DNA of 64,000 bases from Stephania yunnanensis. Lineage: Eukaryota; Streptophyta; Magnoliopsida; Ranunculales; Menispermaceae. The stretch spans positions 33,951,501 through 34,015,500 of the forward strand of contig CM077591.1 in assembly GCA_039657365.1 (NCBI GenBank). The letters are read 5' to 3'. The notes beneath the pieces are model-generated. The model saw only the letters and a list, made by a program, of their open reading frames with translations. It was not told where the DNA came from and ran no database searches. Shown in pieces: positions 9,961 through 21,860 of this stretch (within the stretch, counting starts at the first letter, position 1; the number at the start of each line of letters is the position of its first letter). A program made the translations under genes and the position numbers.

Positions 9961-12831
9961 TGACAAAAGATTTTTAATCGCGTTTTAATCCTTAAACAGG
10001 ATCACCAACTCGCGATGTCGAACGCACATCATGATATGCACACTAACCAAGGCACGTGATCGAGGTGTATGTTAAATTTACATGATGATTTCCTAGTGTA
10101 TAGTACTTGTGTAGACTACTAAGTCAACTCTACTTGTTATTTTTAGGTGTCGATATGGGAGCGAGGACACGCCTTGAGAGAGTAGAGAGTGGTATGGTAA
10201 GTTATTTTATTTAATTGAATGTATTAATTTGGCTAATTAGTAATATATGATGTGGCTAAAGTTGATTTATACTAAATATAGCTTAAGTTAGTAAAATAAA
10301 ACTATAGCCAGGTGATGTTTCTCGAAATACGTGTGGACACATCAAGAGACTAAAGGAGTATGGTTTGGTGTTAGCAAAAGTGAGTTAGTGGAGACTTAGT
10401 GGAACTGAAACAAAATGAAAGTCATTAGATTAGTCTCTAAACAAGTGTGAACATTTAGATCAATGGCTATAAATCAATCATATATAACTGTATATATAAA
10501 AAAATGATTGGGATGAACATGCAAATCATAGATTCAAATAGAGAGAAAATTCTAAGGTGTTTTGTTGCTAGAATCGAGGTTTCAAGAGATCAAATTCATT
10601 ATCCTAATGAAGATATCAAGCTAGGAATCAAGCAACAACTTAGGTAATGAAGTTCATCATCTTTACATGATTTAATTTTATGGTTCATGAATTAGGAAGT
10701 TGTGATCAAAAAGAATTTCAAAACCTTTTTTACTAATTTTATGAGCTGAACGAAGCATCGAGTGAGTCCTTGAACCTTGATTTCTGAAATTAAAAGGTTT
10801 TGGTAAAATTAGAGGTGTTAGTTTCAATTCTGGTTTTAGTGTAATTTTAGAGGGTAAATGATATCATTTCCAATATTGGTTTACATATTTGAATTCCTCA
10901 TTTCGAGTCGATAATCCAACTATTATGATATCACCATTTTGGATTTGAAATCAAAAAGTTATGAATTTTTGAAGTTTTAAGTGTTTTTGAGTTTTTTCGA
11001 CAAAATGCATGTTTAAATATCTAAATTTTGATGCAATTGATGGATTATATGAAATGCCTAGTATATGTTTGATGGAGGAGGATGTCACGAATCCCTAGTG
11101 ACAGAGAATGGGGATACAAGGCTTTGGAAGAGGCCATTCCCGATAGCAAACTCAAAATTTTGGTGCAGAATTTTGGGTTTCGAACGGATCTAGTGAGTTA
11201 GAAAAATATCAAGCATGCTAATCAACTTGAACGCGCTTTTGAAAAACTCATACCATGCTAAGAGGGTCATTAGCTTTCTGGGTACTCTGACAACATCAAA
11301 AATCTACATTTTTTTAAGACACTTAACATATCTAGGTTAGCCTAAAACCCAAACTAAGGGTCTAAAAGCACTCTAATACGTACTAAATTATACCAGAAGC
11401 CTAAGGAAGAGTCTTAAAATTCCAGGCACACGTTTTAGGGTGTCGGGAGGCCTGTAAAGCTAGGAATACATTACTTGACTTATAAGTAATCTAGTTAAGG
11501 TTCTTATTTACATTTCATTCCAATTATGTTCTATTTACAATATTTTTGACTATGAAATGCCTAGTATTCTGACATCATGAATTTGTTTCATATTCTAATC
11601 ATTATATGGGTGTTTTAACATGATACCATTTGTTTATGAAAATCATTGACTTTATTCTCGTGTTCTATATCTTTTTTTGTTGTTTTAATGAAAATGTAAT
11701 CCAGAATAGCATGCTATTAGAATTAGGCTAATAAGATCGGAATATATATGGACTTATATTCTATGAATTGGCTTTGAAGCATGTTGCCTTGTCTTGGAAT
11801 CCCTAATGCGAGTCTTCTTTGAGATTATAAAGTAGTGGTAGAATTTAGGATTCATTGCACAATTATGAGATGTGTGGCATACGGGGTCGCATGACTACTG
11901 GGATGTCGGGAGTCACCTCTACACTTATGCGTTACACAGGGTATGGGATCCAAGGTAGGCGGCAAGTATATATATACAGATGATTCATTTACACGTAGAG
12001 CTATGCTCTATCTTTGAGGATTGAGATATGGATGATCATGGAGTCGTAAAGTTTAGCTCCGACCTTCGATAGAGGTGTAATGTATAGCTCCACCCTGAGA
12101 TGTTAGAATAAAGGCCTAATGATAGGACTCACAGCTGACCAGACCTAAATCATTACTACTTAGCCTATATCAGTCTCATATTGTTTAACTATGATATTTC
12201 TTAGCATATTTCCTTTTCAGCACTTTTTCGTTATATTTATGTTTTTAAATACCATTTGATTATATTTGGAGATGTACATAAGAAGCTATAGAAGCTACTT
12301 TATTACATTGTACTCACCGTCCTTTTTATGATAGTGGGAGCAGATCCGTCGAGTAGCATGTGGGACAAGGATAAGATCGGTGACTACATTTAGGCATTTG
12401 ATGATTTTATAATACCCACTTTTGTAGGTCCCAACTTTTGATGTATTATTTACTTTGTGTATTCTCTAAACATTTTAGGAATTATAATGTGTTGAGCAGA
12501 TAGTTCCTCGTCATGAGACTTGGTAATCACATTGTTTATCATCCTTTTGATATTTATTTGCATATGATGTTATTTCCTAGTTTTCACACTTGGGATTTTA
12601 AATAATTGCTTCAGCATAACTATTAAGACTTATGTATTTTAATTGAATAAAGTTTTAACTAACTCTGAAATTCAACAATAATATGATATGTGTATTACTT
12701 ATCCTAAATGCGCTTAACGAGGAGAATAGGACAAAAGGCTGGCTAATACATGGTTAAGTCCTACATGGAAGGATTAGGGCTTAATTATGGGATTAGGACG
12801 CGCGGTACTTATTTAGAAGAAGAGGTTGTCA
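9961..12831 (+). repeat. Chromoviral 3' LTR (family C)
   Basis: The LTR starts TGACAAAAGATT right after the conserved 'aaggacgaaattcc' pre-polypurine segment at 9928-9941 and ends AGGTTGTCA at 12831. It is about 2.87 kb. The inner half (10840-12580) is closely repeated at 13318-15040 and more distantly at 21861-24200. Shared landmarks are 'attgtactcaccgtcctttt', a following 'gataagatcggtga', and 'ttgagc.gatagttcc'. It is adjacent to its own internal region, so it is the 3' LTR of the element at 6541. No 5' LTR partner is present. Confidence 0.8.
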
Positions 12832-13317
12832 TAATCTTCTAGTACACAATGAGGTTTAATATGTGCGTTGTCAGCTAAGTTAAGATTAGTATGTGTATTA
12901 GTTAATGAACCTATTTTCAATGACTCATATAATTTAAGTGACATAACATTTATCGATGCTCCAAGATCACAAGTAGCAAAATGTATAAAAGAAGTTCCTA
13001 ATGTAATAGGAAATTCAAATATTCCTGGATCAAAATATTTCTCAAGTATTTCTTTTTAATTCAAAAACACCTTTTGTCCTAAGCTTTCTTTAGTTTCTTC
13101 TTAAATTTATCATTTGATTTAGAGAATTCTTTCGAAACTTCATCGTAATTAGAAAATTGCATAATTAATTCCAACAATGGTTTATTGATTTATATTTTAT
13201 TAATTGCTTCAAGAATGTCTTCATTATTTTCTACCTACCTAGCATTAGGTAATCATTGTGGAACGATGGAATATGAATACATATTTTCATTCAAATTATT
13301 TAGCTTTTGTGTAATTT
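12832..13317 (-). pseudogene. Family A gag end and protease, minus strand
   Basis: Read on the minus strand from 13317: NNLNENMYSYSIVPQ, then PLLELIMQFSNYDEVSKEFS, then protease sequence FATCDLGASINVMSLKLYES with LKIGSLTNTHTNLNLADN. It is colinear with ORF1 at 44370-44840. Here the aspartic protease active site CDLGAS is intact, while the plus-strand copy reads CDFRAS. Both sides are cut by chromoviral LTR sequence (12831 and 13318), so the element was split by those insertions. Only about 160 codons remain. Confidence 0.85.
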
Positions 13318-15040
13318 CATAGGATAAATGATATCATTTCTAAAATTGGTTTACATATTTGAATTCCTCGTTTTGGGCTGATAATCCAACTATTATGAAG
13401 TTCCCAATTTGGATTTGAAATAAAATATTTATGAACTTTTCAAGTTTTAAGTGTTCTTGAGTTTTTACAACGAAATACATGTCTAAATCTCTAAATTTTC
13501 ATGTTAATGATGGATTATATGAAGTTCCTTATGTATGCTTGATGGAGGAGAATGTTACGGACCCTCGTAGTGGAGAGCGGGGATCCGGGGCTTTAGAGGA
13601 AGCCCTTCCCGAAGCAAACTCAGAATTATGATTGCAGAATTTTGGGTTTCCAGCGCATCTAGAACAAGTATCTAGCATGCTAATCAGCTTTAGTGCTTTA
13701 TTGAAAAACTCCTCGCACGCTAAGAGGGTCATTAGCACACTTAACTACCTAGTATGTCGAGTACTTTCAAAGCATAAAAAATCTACACTTTTTAAAAACA
13801 CACTTAACTTATCTAGCTTAGCCTAAAACCCAAACTAAGGGTCTAAAAATGCTATAATACGCACTAAATTATACCAGGAGCCTAGGGAAGAGTCTTAAAA
13901 GTCAGAGTACATGTTTTAGGGTGTTGGGAGGCCGGTAAAAAAAAGGAATGCATTACATGACTTGTAAGTAATCTTGTTGTGGTTCTTATTTACATTTCAT
14001 TCCAATTATGTTATGTTTTATAGTCTATTTGACTATGAAATGCCTTGTATTCCGATATCGTGAATTTGTTTCATATTCTACTCATTATATAGGTGTTTTC
14101 ATCATGATATTATTCACTTATAGAAACCATTGACTATATTCTCATGTTCTATGTCTTTCTTGTTGTTTTAATGAAAATGCGATCAAGAATAGCATGCTAT
14201 TAGGATTAGAATAAGAAGATTTGAGTATAAAATGGACTTGTCTTCAATAAATGTTGTCTTTGAAGCATATTGCCTAGTCTATGAATCTGTAACGAGTTTC
14301 TTCCTTCAAATTATAAAGTAGTGCTAGAATTTAGGGTCATTTGCATGATTATGAGATGCGCAACACAAAGGGTCATGGACTACTGGGATGTCAACAATCT
14401 ATTATACACTTGTGCGTCACACTCTTTATTAGACCCGAGGTAGGCAACAAGTATATGTATATAGATGATCTATTTATGCGTAGAGCTCAACTGTGCCTTT
14501 GAGGATTGGGATATGGATGATCATGGAGTCGTAGAGCTCACCTCTGACCTTCGATAAAGGTGTAGAACACAGCTCCACCCCGAGATAGTGGAATAAAGGC
14601 CTAGTGGTAGGACCCACGGCCGACCGGACATAAATCATTACTACTTATCCTGTGTCGATCTCATATTGTTTAACCATGGTATTTCCTAGCATATTTCCTT
14701 TTCAGAACTTCTTCACTATATTTATGTATTTAAATACCAGTTGTTTATGTTTAAAAATATACATTAAATCTTTAGGAGCCACTTTATTACATTGTACTCA
14801 CCATTCTTTTTATGACGATGGGTGCAGGTCTAATGAGCAGCATGTCGGGCAAGAAGAATATCAGCAACTACCTTTGAGCATTTGATGATTTTCTTCTCCG
14901 AGTTTTGTAGGTCCTGACTTTTGATGTATAATTTACATTCTTTTCTATACATTTTGGGTTGTATAATGGGTTGAGCGTATAGTTCCTTGACTTGAGACTT
15001 AGCTATCACATTGTTTATCATCATTTTGATATTTATATGA
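13318..15040 (+). repeat. Chromoviral LTR fragment (family C)
   Basis: This is a close copy of 10840-12580 in the same orientation, beginning inside the LTR at 'ggataaatgatatcatttc' and stopping near 'catcattttgatatttat'. Both ends are internal to the LTR, so it is truncated on each side. Landmarks in order: 'gatggaggagaatgttacgg', a GC-rich 'gagcggggatccggggcttt', 'ttgtactcaccattctttt' and 'agttccttgacttgagactt'. Short open frames inside it (for example at 13632 and 14652) are chance openings in LTR sequence. Confidence 0.8.
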
Positions 15041-15249
15041 ATAAGGAAGAGACATCCATTGGGTATAAAACCAATTAAAAAGGGAGAGACATTATTTTTA
15101 AGAAATACATTCTTTAGCAATAGTTCAAGATTAAATAGGTAATTAAATTGATTTGTTAGTTAGATTAGTTAGTTAGATTAAAACCAATTAAAAAGGGATC
15201 AATAAAAATTAAAGCGAGAGACATTATTTTTAAGAAATACATTACTTTA
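15041..15249. repeat. Duplicated segment at LTR junction
   Basis: A unit with 'aaaccaattaaaaaggg' and 'gacattatttttaagaaata' occurs twice, at 15067-15111 and 15179-15243. The spacer holds a TTAG-rich stretch. The same 'aaccaattaaaa ... agttcaag' words recur at 58927-58965 near another LTR end. It sits between a truncated chromoviral LTR and a family A LTR and is probably a rearranged LTR edge. I see no coding content. Confidence 0.5.
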
Positions 15250-16728
15250 ATTACCCTAAAGTTTTGATGGATTTAATTTACTTTAATTCAACAAATCTAA
15301 TTAAAACGAGAATTAAACATTATCAATCTAAAACCCAAATAATCAATGAGTTAAAATAATTAAACTATAAACAATTTAAATTCAATAAAATATTCTAATG
15401 TAATTCAAACAAAAAAATCAAATAATCAATAAAAATTAAATATCTAAACAATACATCTTAGACAATGATATGTAAACTATCAAATTTGGACTTTTTCGTT
15501 AAAGTATAGTAATAGTTAATCATCATTATCATGTAAAGATCTTAAATCATTAAATGCTAATCACAATACATTGATAGCCTTTAGCAAACTATCGACTTTT
15601 CTATATTCAACGGAAATAAGCCATATCCCTACCCTTGTAACTCTACTTATTGGATAAAATGCAATAAAATAGAAATACGGGAGCATTAACACTCAATAAA
15701 AGCATAGCTAATCCAGACTATATAAAAGCTAGAATTATGCTACTTATTACATAACCAAGAACATAATCACCTAAAACATATACTCGGGTAATTTTTCTCT
15801 ATAGATTAATCCTTGTTACTAGTTCTATAATTGTTTTTAACAATAATGGACATAGATTTAGATACTCTATATTAATAAACATATTGGCCACTATCAATCA
15901 ATACAAAGAATCATTAGTTGTAATACAGAAAAACAACTTATTAAAATTGTTATTGATGTGTGTGATTGTTTCAAAGATTTAAGTACGTAAATTCTACATT
16001 ATGACTAAATTAATTAATAGTTTGCAATCATTTCCATAGTATTGTTTAGAATAATAAACTACTCAATCATAGATAACCAAAACATAACAATGAATAAATA
16101 ATAGAAAGACATAATAAAATTATCTCGTATGAAGCTAATAAATTCTAAATCTCCAACGATTCTCCACTATCAATAAAACTAAAATAGTTATGAGAAAAAA
16201 CTTTTATCTAAGAAATCGTCTCTCAATGTTGTCAAAGGCTAATAGAGGGCCCTTAATTTCAAAACCTTAGGGTCTTGCTTATTATTTTTCTAAGTGTACA
16301 TATCATAGATAAACTCAAATTCCTTATTTTTATCTAAAACAAATCATCATTGGCCTAAGCAATTCCTCAACGAATCAAATTTGTTCACAAATCGTTGAGA
16401 GAATCACTAGATTTGGCTATTTGTGCTCTACTGATTCAGCCAGTGATTCCTAGTGTAAGTTCCAATTCGTTTATGATTCGTTGGCTTTTCTCTACTATCG
16501 ATTTAGACATATATTCCTTTATAACTTCATATTACTGGCTAATTACAAGATATTTTTATCCTATTGACTATTTTACTCTTCTTCATCTTTTTCTTCCAAT
16601 TCTTTATTTTTCCTAATTAAATCATGAAATCATAAAAATAAGAGAATACCTAGTGTAATATCACCATTTATATCTAAAATCAACTTAAATCACATTATAA
16701 AACATGTCTAACTATTGACTTGTCATCT
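15250..16728 (-). repeat. Family A LTR, minus strand
   Basis: The right end reads ATTGACTTGTCA, the complement of the family A start TGACAAGTCAAT. From there leftwards it follows the LTR at 25528-27098: 'gtaatat.a.catttatatc', the GATTC/GCGATT-type words at 16380-16500, and 'ccctaaagtt...tggatttaatt' near 15250. The final part with the CGACATG terminus is missing or rearranged. The right end abuts a Copia LTR fragment, which suggests insertion into that LTR. Confidence 0.75.
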
Positions 16729-17452
16729 TTTTGTCGTGCAATTTCCTTTAATTAAACATAAGTTACAGAATGTCATCCTTAATGTTCAATCGTATTAATC
16801 TCAATCTCTATGTAGACTAAAAACATGCAAGTGGCATCGATCATATCAATTCACTTAGACTTTGACATTTAATAGTCTAGCATATCGAGGGATCCACTGA
16901 TATCTCTCTTTATATGAGAGAGAAAATTTCTATCTTGATTACACACTTTCACATACTATTTACATAATAATCAATCACAATCATTATAATTGTTCAGTTG
17001 AAAACAATATTTTATTGTGTCAACTTACTATGCTCCTAATATTAAAGTCTATGAGAATCTCAAGTCGGAGGACAAAATGATATATCTATCATGAGTAGTA
17101 CCTACGACTTAATTCATTTGGTATTCTCATAACGTGTCGATCTAGTACATTGTTCCCTAACAAGTATTTATGATCTTGGTTAGTATCCCTATAAAAATGA
17201 TCATCACATGACCATCAATCAAGATTATGTAGGGAGATATGAGATTTTCCAACAGGTTAAAGCCGAACTCACACTAGTCTAAATTCATTAGTTCCCATTA
17301 TAATGACTAACTAAGAATGTTTAGGATATTTTAGTAAACATCCATGGATGTTATTATAATGTTAATATGCAATCAATTATAATAAACAACAAAAGAATCC
17401 TCTATCACAGTAACCAAATAATAATAGAAAAAATGGGGAACATGCCCCAACA
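16729..17452 (-). repeat. Copia LTR fragment (family P), minus strand
   Basis: The right end is CATGCCCCAACA, the complement of the family P start TGTTGGGGCATG. Landmarks shared with 61743-62480 (complemented) include 'atcaattcacttagac', 'cgagggatccactgatatct' and 'gtattctcataacg'. The left part of the LTR is missing from 16729, where a family A LTR terminus begins. The right flank is family A LTR sequence, so this Copia LTR inserted into that LTR and was later cut itself. Confidence 0.85.
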
Positions 17453-17775
17453 TTAAGTGGAATCGTTGAAAAAATCCTTGAAAAATAGCCTCGGTGCTCC
17501 ACTGATCTGAGTAGTGACTCGTAGTATATAAGAAGAATCCGTCAGGAATTGTTGGCCATAAATTCAAGTTCTTCCTTTACTTGTCGATAACTCTTTGCAT
17601 ACTCTTCCAACTTGATCAAATCCTTCATATTCTTCCATTTTTACTCCATTTCTTCATATATTTCAATTATCACATGAATTATCAGTAAAAAGTGAAACCC
17701 TCATGTAATATATTCTTTTAAATCTAAAATCACCTTAAAATGTTCAATAAAACACATTTAATTATTAATTTTTTA
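17453..17775 (-). repeat. Family A 3' LTR start, minus strand
   Basis: These are the first roughly 320 bases of a minus-strand LTR, starting (read leftwards) 'taaaaaattaataattaaat', a decayed TGACAAGTCAATAATTAAAC. A polypurine tract, complement GAGTTTGGGGGTG, lies directly upstream at 17778-17790. That makes this a 3' LTR. The Copia LTR interrupts it at 17452. Confidence 0.75.
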
Positions 17776-19355
17776 AACACCCCCAAACTCATCATTTCGA
17801 TGTACTGAGCAAAGAAATATTCTCAATTATATTCTCTTTTCTTCCCTCATTTTGATTTCATAATTATATACTCTTATTTCTTAAAAAGAAATGATCATTA
17901 AATAGAAACATATTAACCTTATAAAAATAAGATTCAAGATAAAATAGAAAGAATTATAGAAAAACTCATTTATTTGACAACTCAACCTCTAGTTATGCAT
18001 TACACCTCACAATTAAAAGTTAAACTAATCACCAAGGTCAAGGCACTACATAGGTTTTTCTAATCTACACTTACAAGCACCAAGCTTATGATAACTAATA
18101 TTGAATCTTAAGAAACAAAATATCTATAAATCAATCTCATTTTCAAAAAATATTTAAAATTTCACAATAATCAAAGTCGATAGGAATTATTAATCTCCTA
18201 TAATCCTCATTTCATATTCATTTGTTGAAAAAAAAGATATACTTTAATTTACTTTCCAATAGGAACTCAAGCTAAATCTTTTGTTTGAAGAGTTTCATTG
18301 GTGCCCTTTCATACTTTTATATATTTTTTTTCTTTTCAATTTATGTATTCATTTTTTTCTTTATATTCTTATGGTTCCTTGCTCCATTTACTTAGAAATC
18401 CATTATTCGTTCTTTTTTATAGGAATTATTCTTCTCATTTTTACCGCAACTAGATTCTCTACTCCATTTCCTTTGGAATCTGTGGGTCTCTCTATTTTTT
18501 AATTTAAAAACTCTTATTAGCTATTATTACTATCACTATAGTCTAAGAAGCATTCTTTCCCAATAAGTAAAGTTTATTGGCTAATTCCTATTTTTTCATT
18601 AATTGTAGCATAAACTCTTTTCATAATATGTATATATAATACTTGATCAATAATCTTTTTACGACAATATTCATAGAAATCTATCTTGTTTATCTTGCAC
18701 TATTTTTTCCATTTTCTAACCATTATAATGTCCAACATAAAGTAAACAATCCCCTCCAAACTCCTATATTGTATATATAATATAGATTAAGTCAATTGGG
18801 TATAACAATTCCTTTCCCTCATAAAAATTATATTTCCATGGCTAATAAAAATATATCACTTTTTTTTTAAATTCAAGTTATATTCAATTCCATATGTTCC
18901 TAATTAAATAAAATAAAATGAAATGGAAACATATTACTTGCATTGTGGAAAATTTTTATAAATTCACAATGTTCAAAATTCAAATAGATTATATCTCTCG
19001 TTTCTTCCATACTTCGTTTCCTTTCACCCAATACCCCAAAACTCATTCCAAACATTGTCCTCAATGTTTAAAAATAGACTCGGGTATCCAACAAAATAAA
19101 AATACCTCGTGAAGAATAAACGAGTAAAATAAATAAATTTTATAAGCAAAGAAAATAGGATAAATCGAAAATCTTGATACTTCTAAAGTGAAGGAAATTT
19201 TTATTACACTAATGTATAAAATGTGGAACAAAATATAGCAAGTAAATCACCATTTCACTCAGAATCATACTTATCAAAATATTACAAACGAAGACCTCTC
19301 ATAATAGCACTCAAATTTAGATTACACATGGTAGAAGAAAAGATTAGAACTGTCG
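17776..19355 (-). other. Family A 3' noncoding region, minus strand
   Basis: No gene is visible. This AT-rich stretch lies between the ORF2 stop and the polypurine tract. It is homologous to 59367-60775 (same strand): both contain, on the plus strand, 'gctaaatcttt.tttgaagag', 'tgctcc', 'tggaatctgtggg' or its counterpart 'gaacttgtggg', and 'aaaact.ttgttagc'. The plus-strand element at 48694-50103 carries the same region complemented. A conserved 1.2-1.6 kb 3' region without coding potential is therefore a family feature. Short hydrophobic open frames here (such as 18281-18502) are T-rich chance openings. Confidence 0.6.
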
Positions 19356-20019
19356 TCATGAATTTGCATCGTCACCACCATCCCCTTGGTCTTGTTTTTG
19401 AGATTGGAAGATCCTTGCATGATCATATAACTTGTAGTCCACTCATGCCACATAGTATTTTCTAAAAAGACTCTCTCGTTGGGCATTCTCAATTAGGTGG
19501 ATAGAATTCTAATTTCAACCCCCTGCCATACATCCTCATGGTCATGCATCTTTCAAACTAGTGGACGCTCCAAGAATATCTCGCGTGGTTCTAGAACATT
19601 AACTTTTAATTTCTAAGAATTTGCATCATCATGGCCATCTTCTTCTAACCTGTATACATACCAGTAACATTCTCCTCATGTTGCTCTGGGCTCATTCTAT
19701 CATTATACACAGCAGACTACCAGTCTTCTAAAACGCGTCTACTCTCTGCCCATATTCTTTTTCTGTGTGGTCTATTTCCTAAATATTTCATTACCTTCTC
19801 TTTTCTCCTCAGAATCCACATATTTAGGCACCTTTTTGGTGCTTTTAATGAGTTCGTCGCTGATGATCCTATGCATGGAAACATCTATCCCTAGACCTCT
19901 CATGGAAACTTGGTCTTGTTTGCAAAATTCAGTGATCATTAAGGGAAAAAGAAATCCTTCATTTATTTGTATTCATGTCATTCCTAATTTAATCATAAAT
20001 TATTTTTCCAACATCTATA
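19356..20019 (-). pseudogene. ORF2 (PF20167-like) C-terminal half
   Basis: Minus strand from 20019: DVGKIIYD, then RISFPLMITEFCKQDQVSMR, then GLGIDVSMHRIISDELIKS with TKKVPKYVDS. After a degenerate stretch it ends in an acidic tail QGDGGDDANS with its stop at 19356. The peptide is colinear with ORF2 at 47157-48693 (DVDKIIYESIRS, HFPLMITTF, MDQVNMADLELD). The family's function is unknown; proteins of this type are found in plant repeats. The N-terminal half is missing because a Copia LTR begins at 20020. Several stops and frameshifts are present. Confidence 0.75.
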
Positions 20020-21415
20020 TTTTGGGGCACGTGCCCCAGGTTAATCTACAAACATCGTTTAACTTGTAATTTAAGTAAATAAAATAGAAGTTTTTGTTTC
20101 TTCTTTTATTATAAATTATTGCATGTTTACTTTATAATAAAATCTATAGGTATTTGTTGAAATATCCTAAATGTCCCTAGTTGGTCATTACACTAGGAAC
20201 TATAATGAATTACGACTAGTGTGAGTCTAGATTGAGGTCATGTGATGATCATGTGTATAGGGATACGAATCAAGATCATGTCTACTTGATAGGGAACAAG
20301 ATACTAAACTGACCTACTATGAGAACACCACATGGATTGAGTCATAGATGTTACTCATGATAAGCATATCATTTAGTCTATTGACTCAAGATTATCATAG
20401 ATTTCAATGTTATGAGCATGGTAATTTGACACAATCAAACGTTGTCTTTTGTTGGATGACTATACAAATTGTGATTGGTTACCAGGTGAATAATATGTGA
20501 AGGTTTGTAATTAAAATAGAATTTGTCCCTTTCATATAGAGAGAGATAATAGTGGAATCTTGAATGCATTATATTATTAAATGGCCAAGTCCAAGTGAAT
20601 TGATATGATCAATGTCACTTGGATGTCTTAAGTCTACCTAAACATCGAGACTAGTACAACTGAACATTAAGGGTGAGTTTCCATGCCTTATGTTTATTCA
20701 AAGGATATCCTGCCATAAAAGAATATGATATATGATATTCATTAGGTTGTATCGAATTTAATATTCAGGCTCCTAAGGTAGTCATAATGCCTTGCTAGAG
20801 ACCACCTATGACTTATGTACCATAATGGTTTAGGTTCACTACCAACGTCACAAGAACCTATTTGGTCGGATATAAAAAATGGCTTTATGCAATTTTGATT
20901 GGTTTAGAGTAGTGAACTTTATATAATAAGATTTATGGCATAAAAGCCCTTACAATTAGTTATACAATAACTTATTAATAAGGGCGTTTATGTAATTTGC
21001 TTAAATTGACAAAATACAGTAGTTGTATTACGAATAGTTTTTTTAAGTGAGCTTATCTACAATATAAATAGAAGTCGAACCCTAAAAATGAATAAGATCT
21101 CATTTTTGCTATTTTAGAGTTCTCTAGATTTTTTGAGAGAAAGAAAAACATTTTTGATCTCTCTTAGGGCTGCACTCTAAATTTTTGTCACCATTCGTAT
21201 ATGGATTTCAGATAAAAGACGCATGGTTTATTGTCTTGGAAATTTAATAATCAGATAAAGAAGTCAGTGGGGCTGTCGCTAACTATTCGTAGCGCAACCA
21301 AATTCAAATAATAGTAAACATTATTAAGATTTTTTAATTTTTTTAGTAATTGTATACAAAATTATAATATATGCTATTTATCACATTTAAATTATGATCA
21401 CTTAAACAAAAAAAA
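20020..21415 (+). repeat. Copia LTR (family P)
   Basis: The LTR starts TtTTGGGGCAcGTGCCC (family start TGTTGGGGCATGTGCCC). It follows the solo LTR at 61743-63120 throughout: 'aatatcctaaatgtcccta', 'gggatacgaatcaagatca', 'caaacgttgtctttt' and a TATA box at 21063. The last 150 bases are diverged and the terminus is uncertain. Copia leader sequence follows, so this is a 5' LTR. It inserted into the ORF2 of a minus-strand family A element. Confidence 0.8.
21063..21071 (+). promoter_or_regulatory. TATA box of Copia LTR
   Basis: TATAAATAG lies about 1.04 kb into the LTR. The same nonamer occurs at the matching place in the Copia LTRs at 39199-39207 (minus strand) and 62747-62755. Conservation in three copies that otherwise differ by many substitutions supports it as the core promoter. 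Confidence 0.65.
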
Positions 21416-21860
21416 ATTATTCTTCCTTAAGTGAAGTGTCATCCATTCTCAAACACTTGTCAAGGCTTTAATCACATCATTATGTGTCTATCTTTGTAAA
21501 GTTTATTGTGTTATCTTGGTGAGGCAAGTTAACGGTTACTCTATTATTTGCAATGGTTAGACTTGATAAAGATATCAAAATGGTTTTAAGCTTTAGGAAC
21601 AAGATGAGATAAAACATGTTAAGACATAAGATATCATATTCTCATAAAAATCAATTAAAAGTTACAAATGATGTAATTGGTGATAAGTACCTACCTAAAT
21701 AACCTAATTCAATGTATCATGCCTTAGTTGTCTTGGAATTAGATGAAACATGGATTTTAGTCCCTTAAAGTAACATATTATTTTAAGAGGACTATTAATT
21801 TAGTGGAAGTCAATTCCTCTACACTAAAATGAACTTTTGCGTAATCTTTTTTATAGATTT
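21416..21860 (+). mobile_element. Copia 5' leader fragment
   Basis: Noncoding. The stretch 21525-21850 is the inverted counterpart of 33531-33850, which lies directly upstream of the Copia gag start on the minus strand. Shared words (complemented) are 'gggactaaaatccat', 'ccaattacatca' and 'cttatgtctta'. This is therefore the untranslated leader between the LTR and gag. Gag itself is missing because chromoviral LTR sequence begins near 21861. Confidence 0.65.

Noticed and set aside
13529..14885. Several 64-77 codon frames in both strands
   Set aside because: All fall within a chromoviral LTR fragment, and the counterpart frames in the sister LTR (10840-12580) are broken.
18281..18502. 73-codon hydrophobic open frame that could suggest a membrane peptide
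   Set aside because: It sits antisense in the conserved family A 3' noncoding region. T-rich DNA yields Phe/Leu/Ile-rich frames by chance, and the frame is not kept at 59760-59990.
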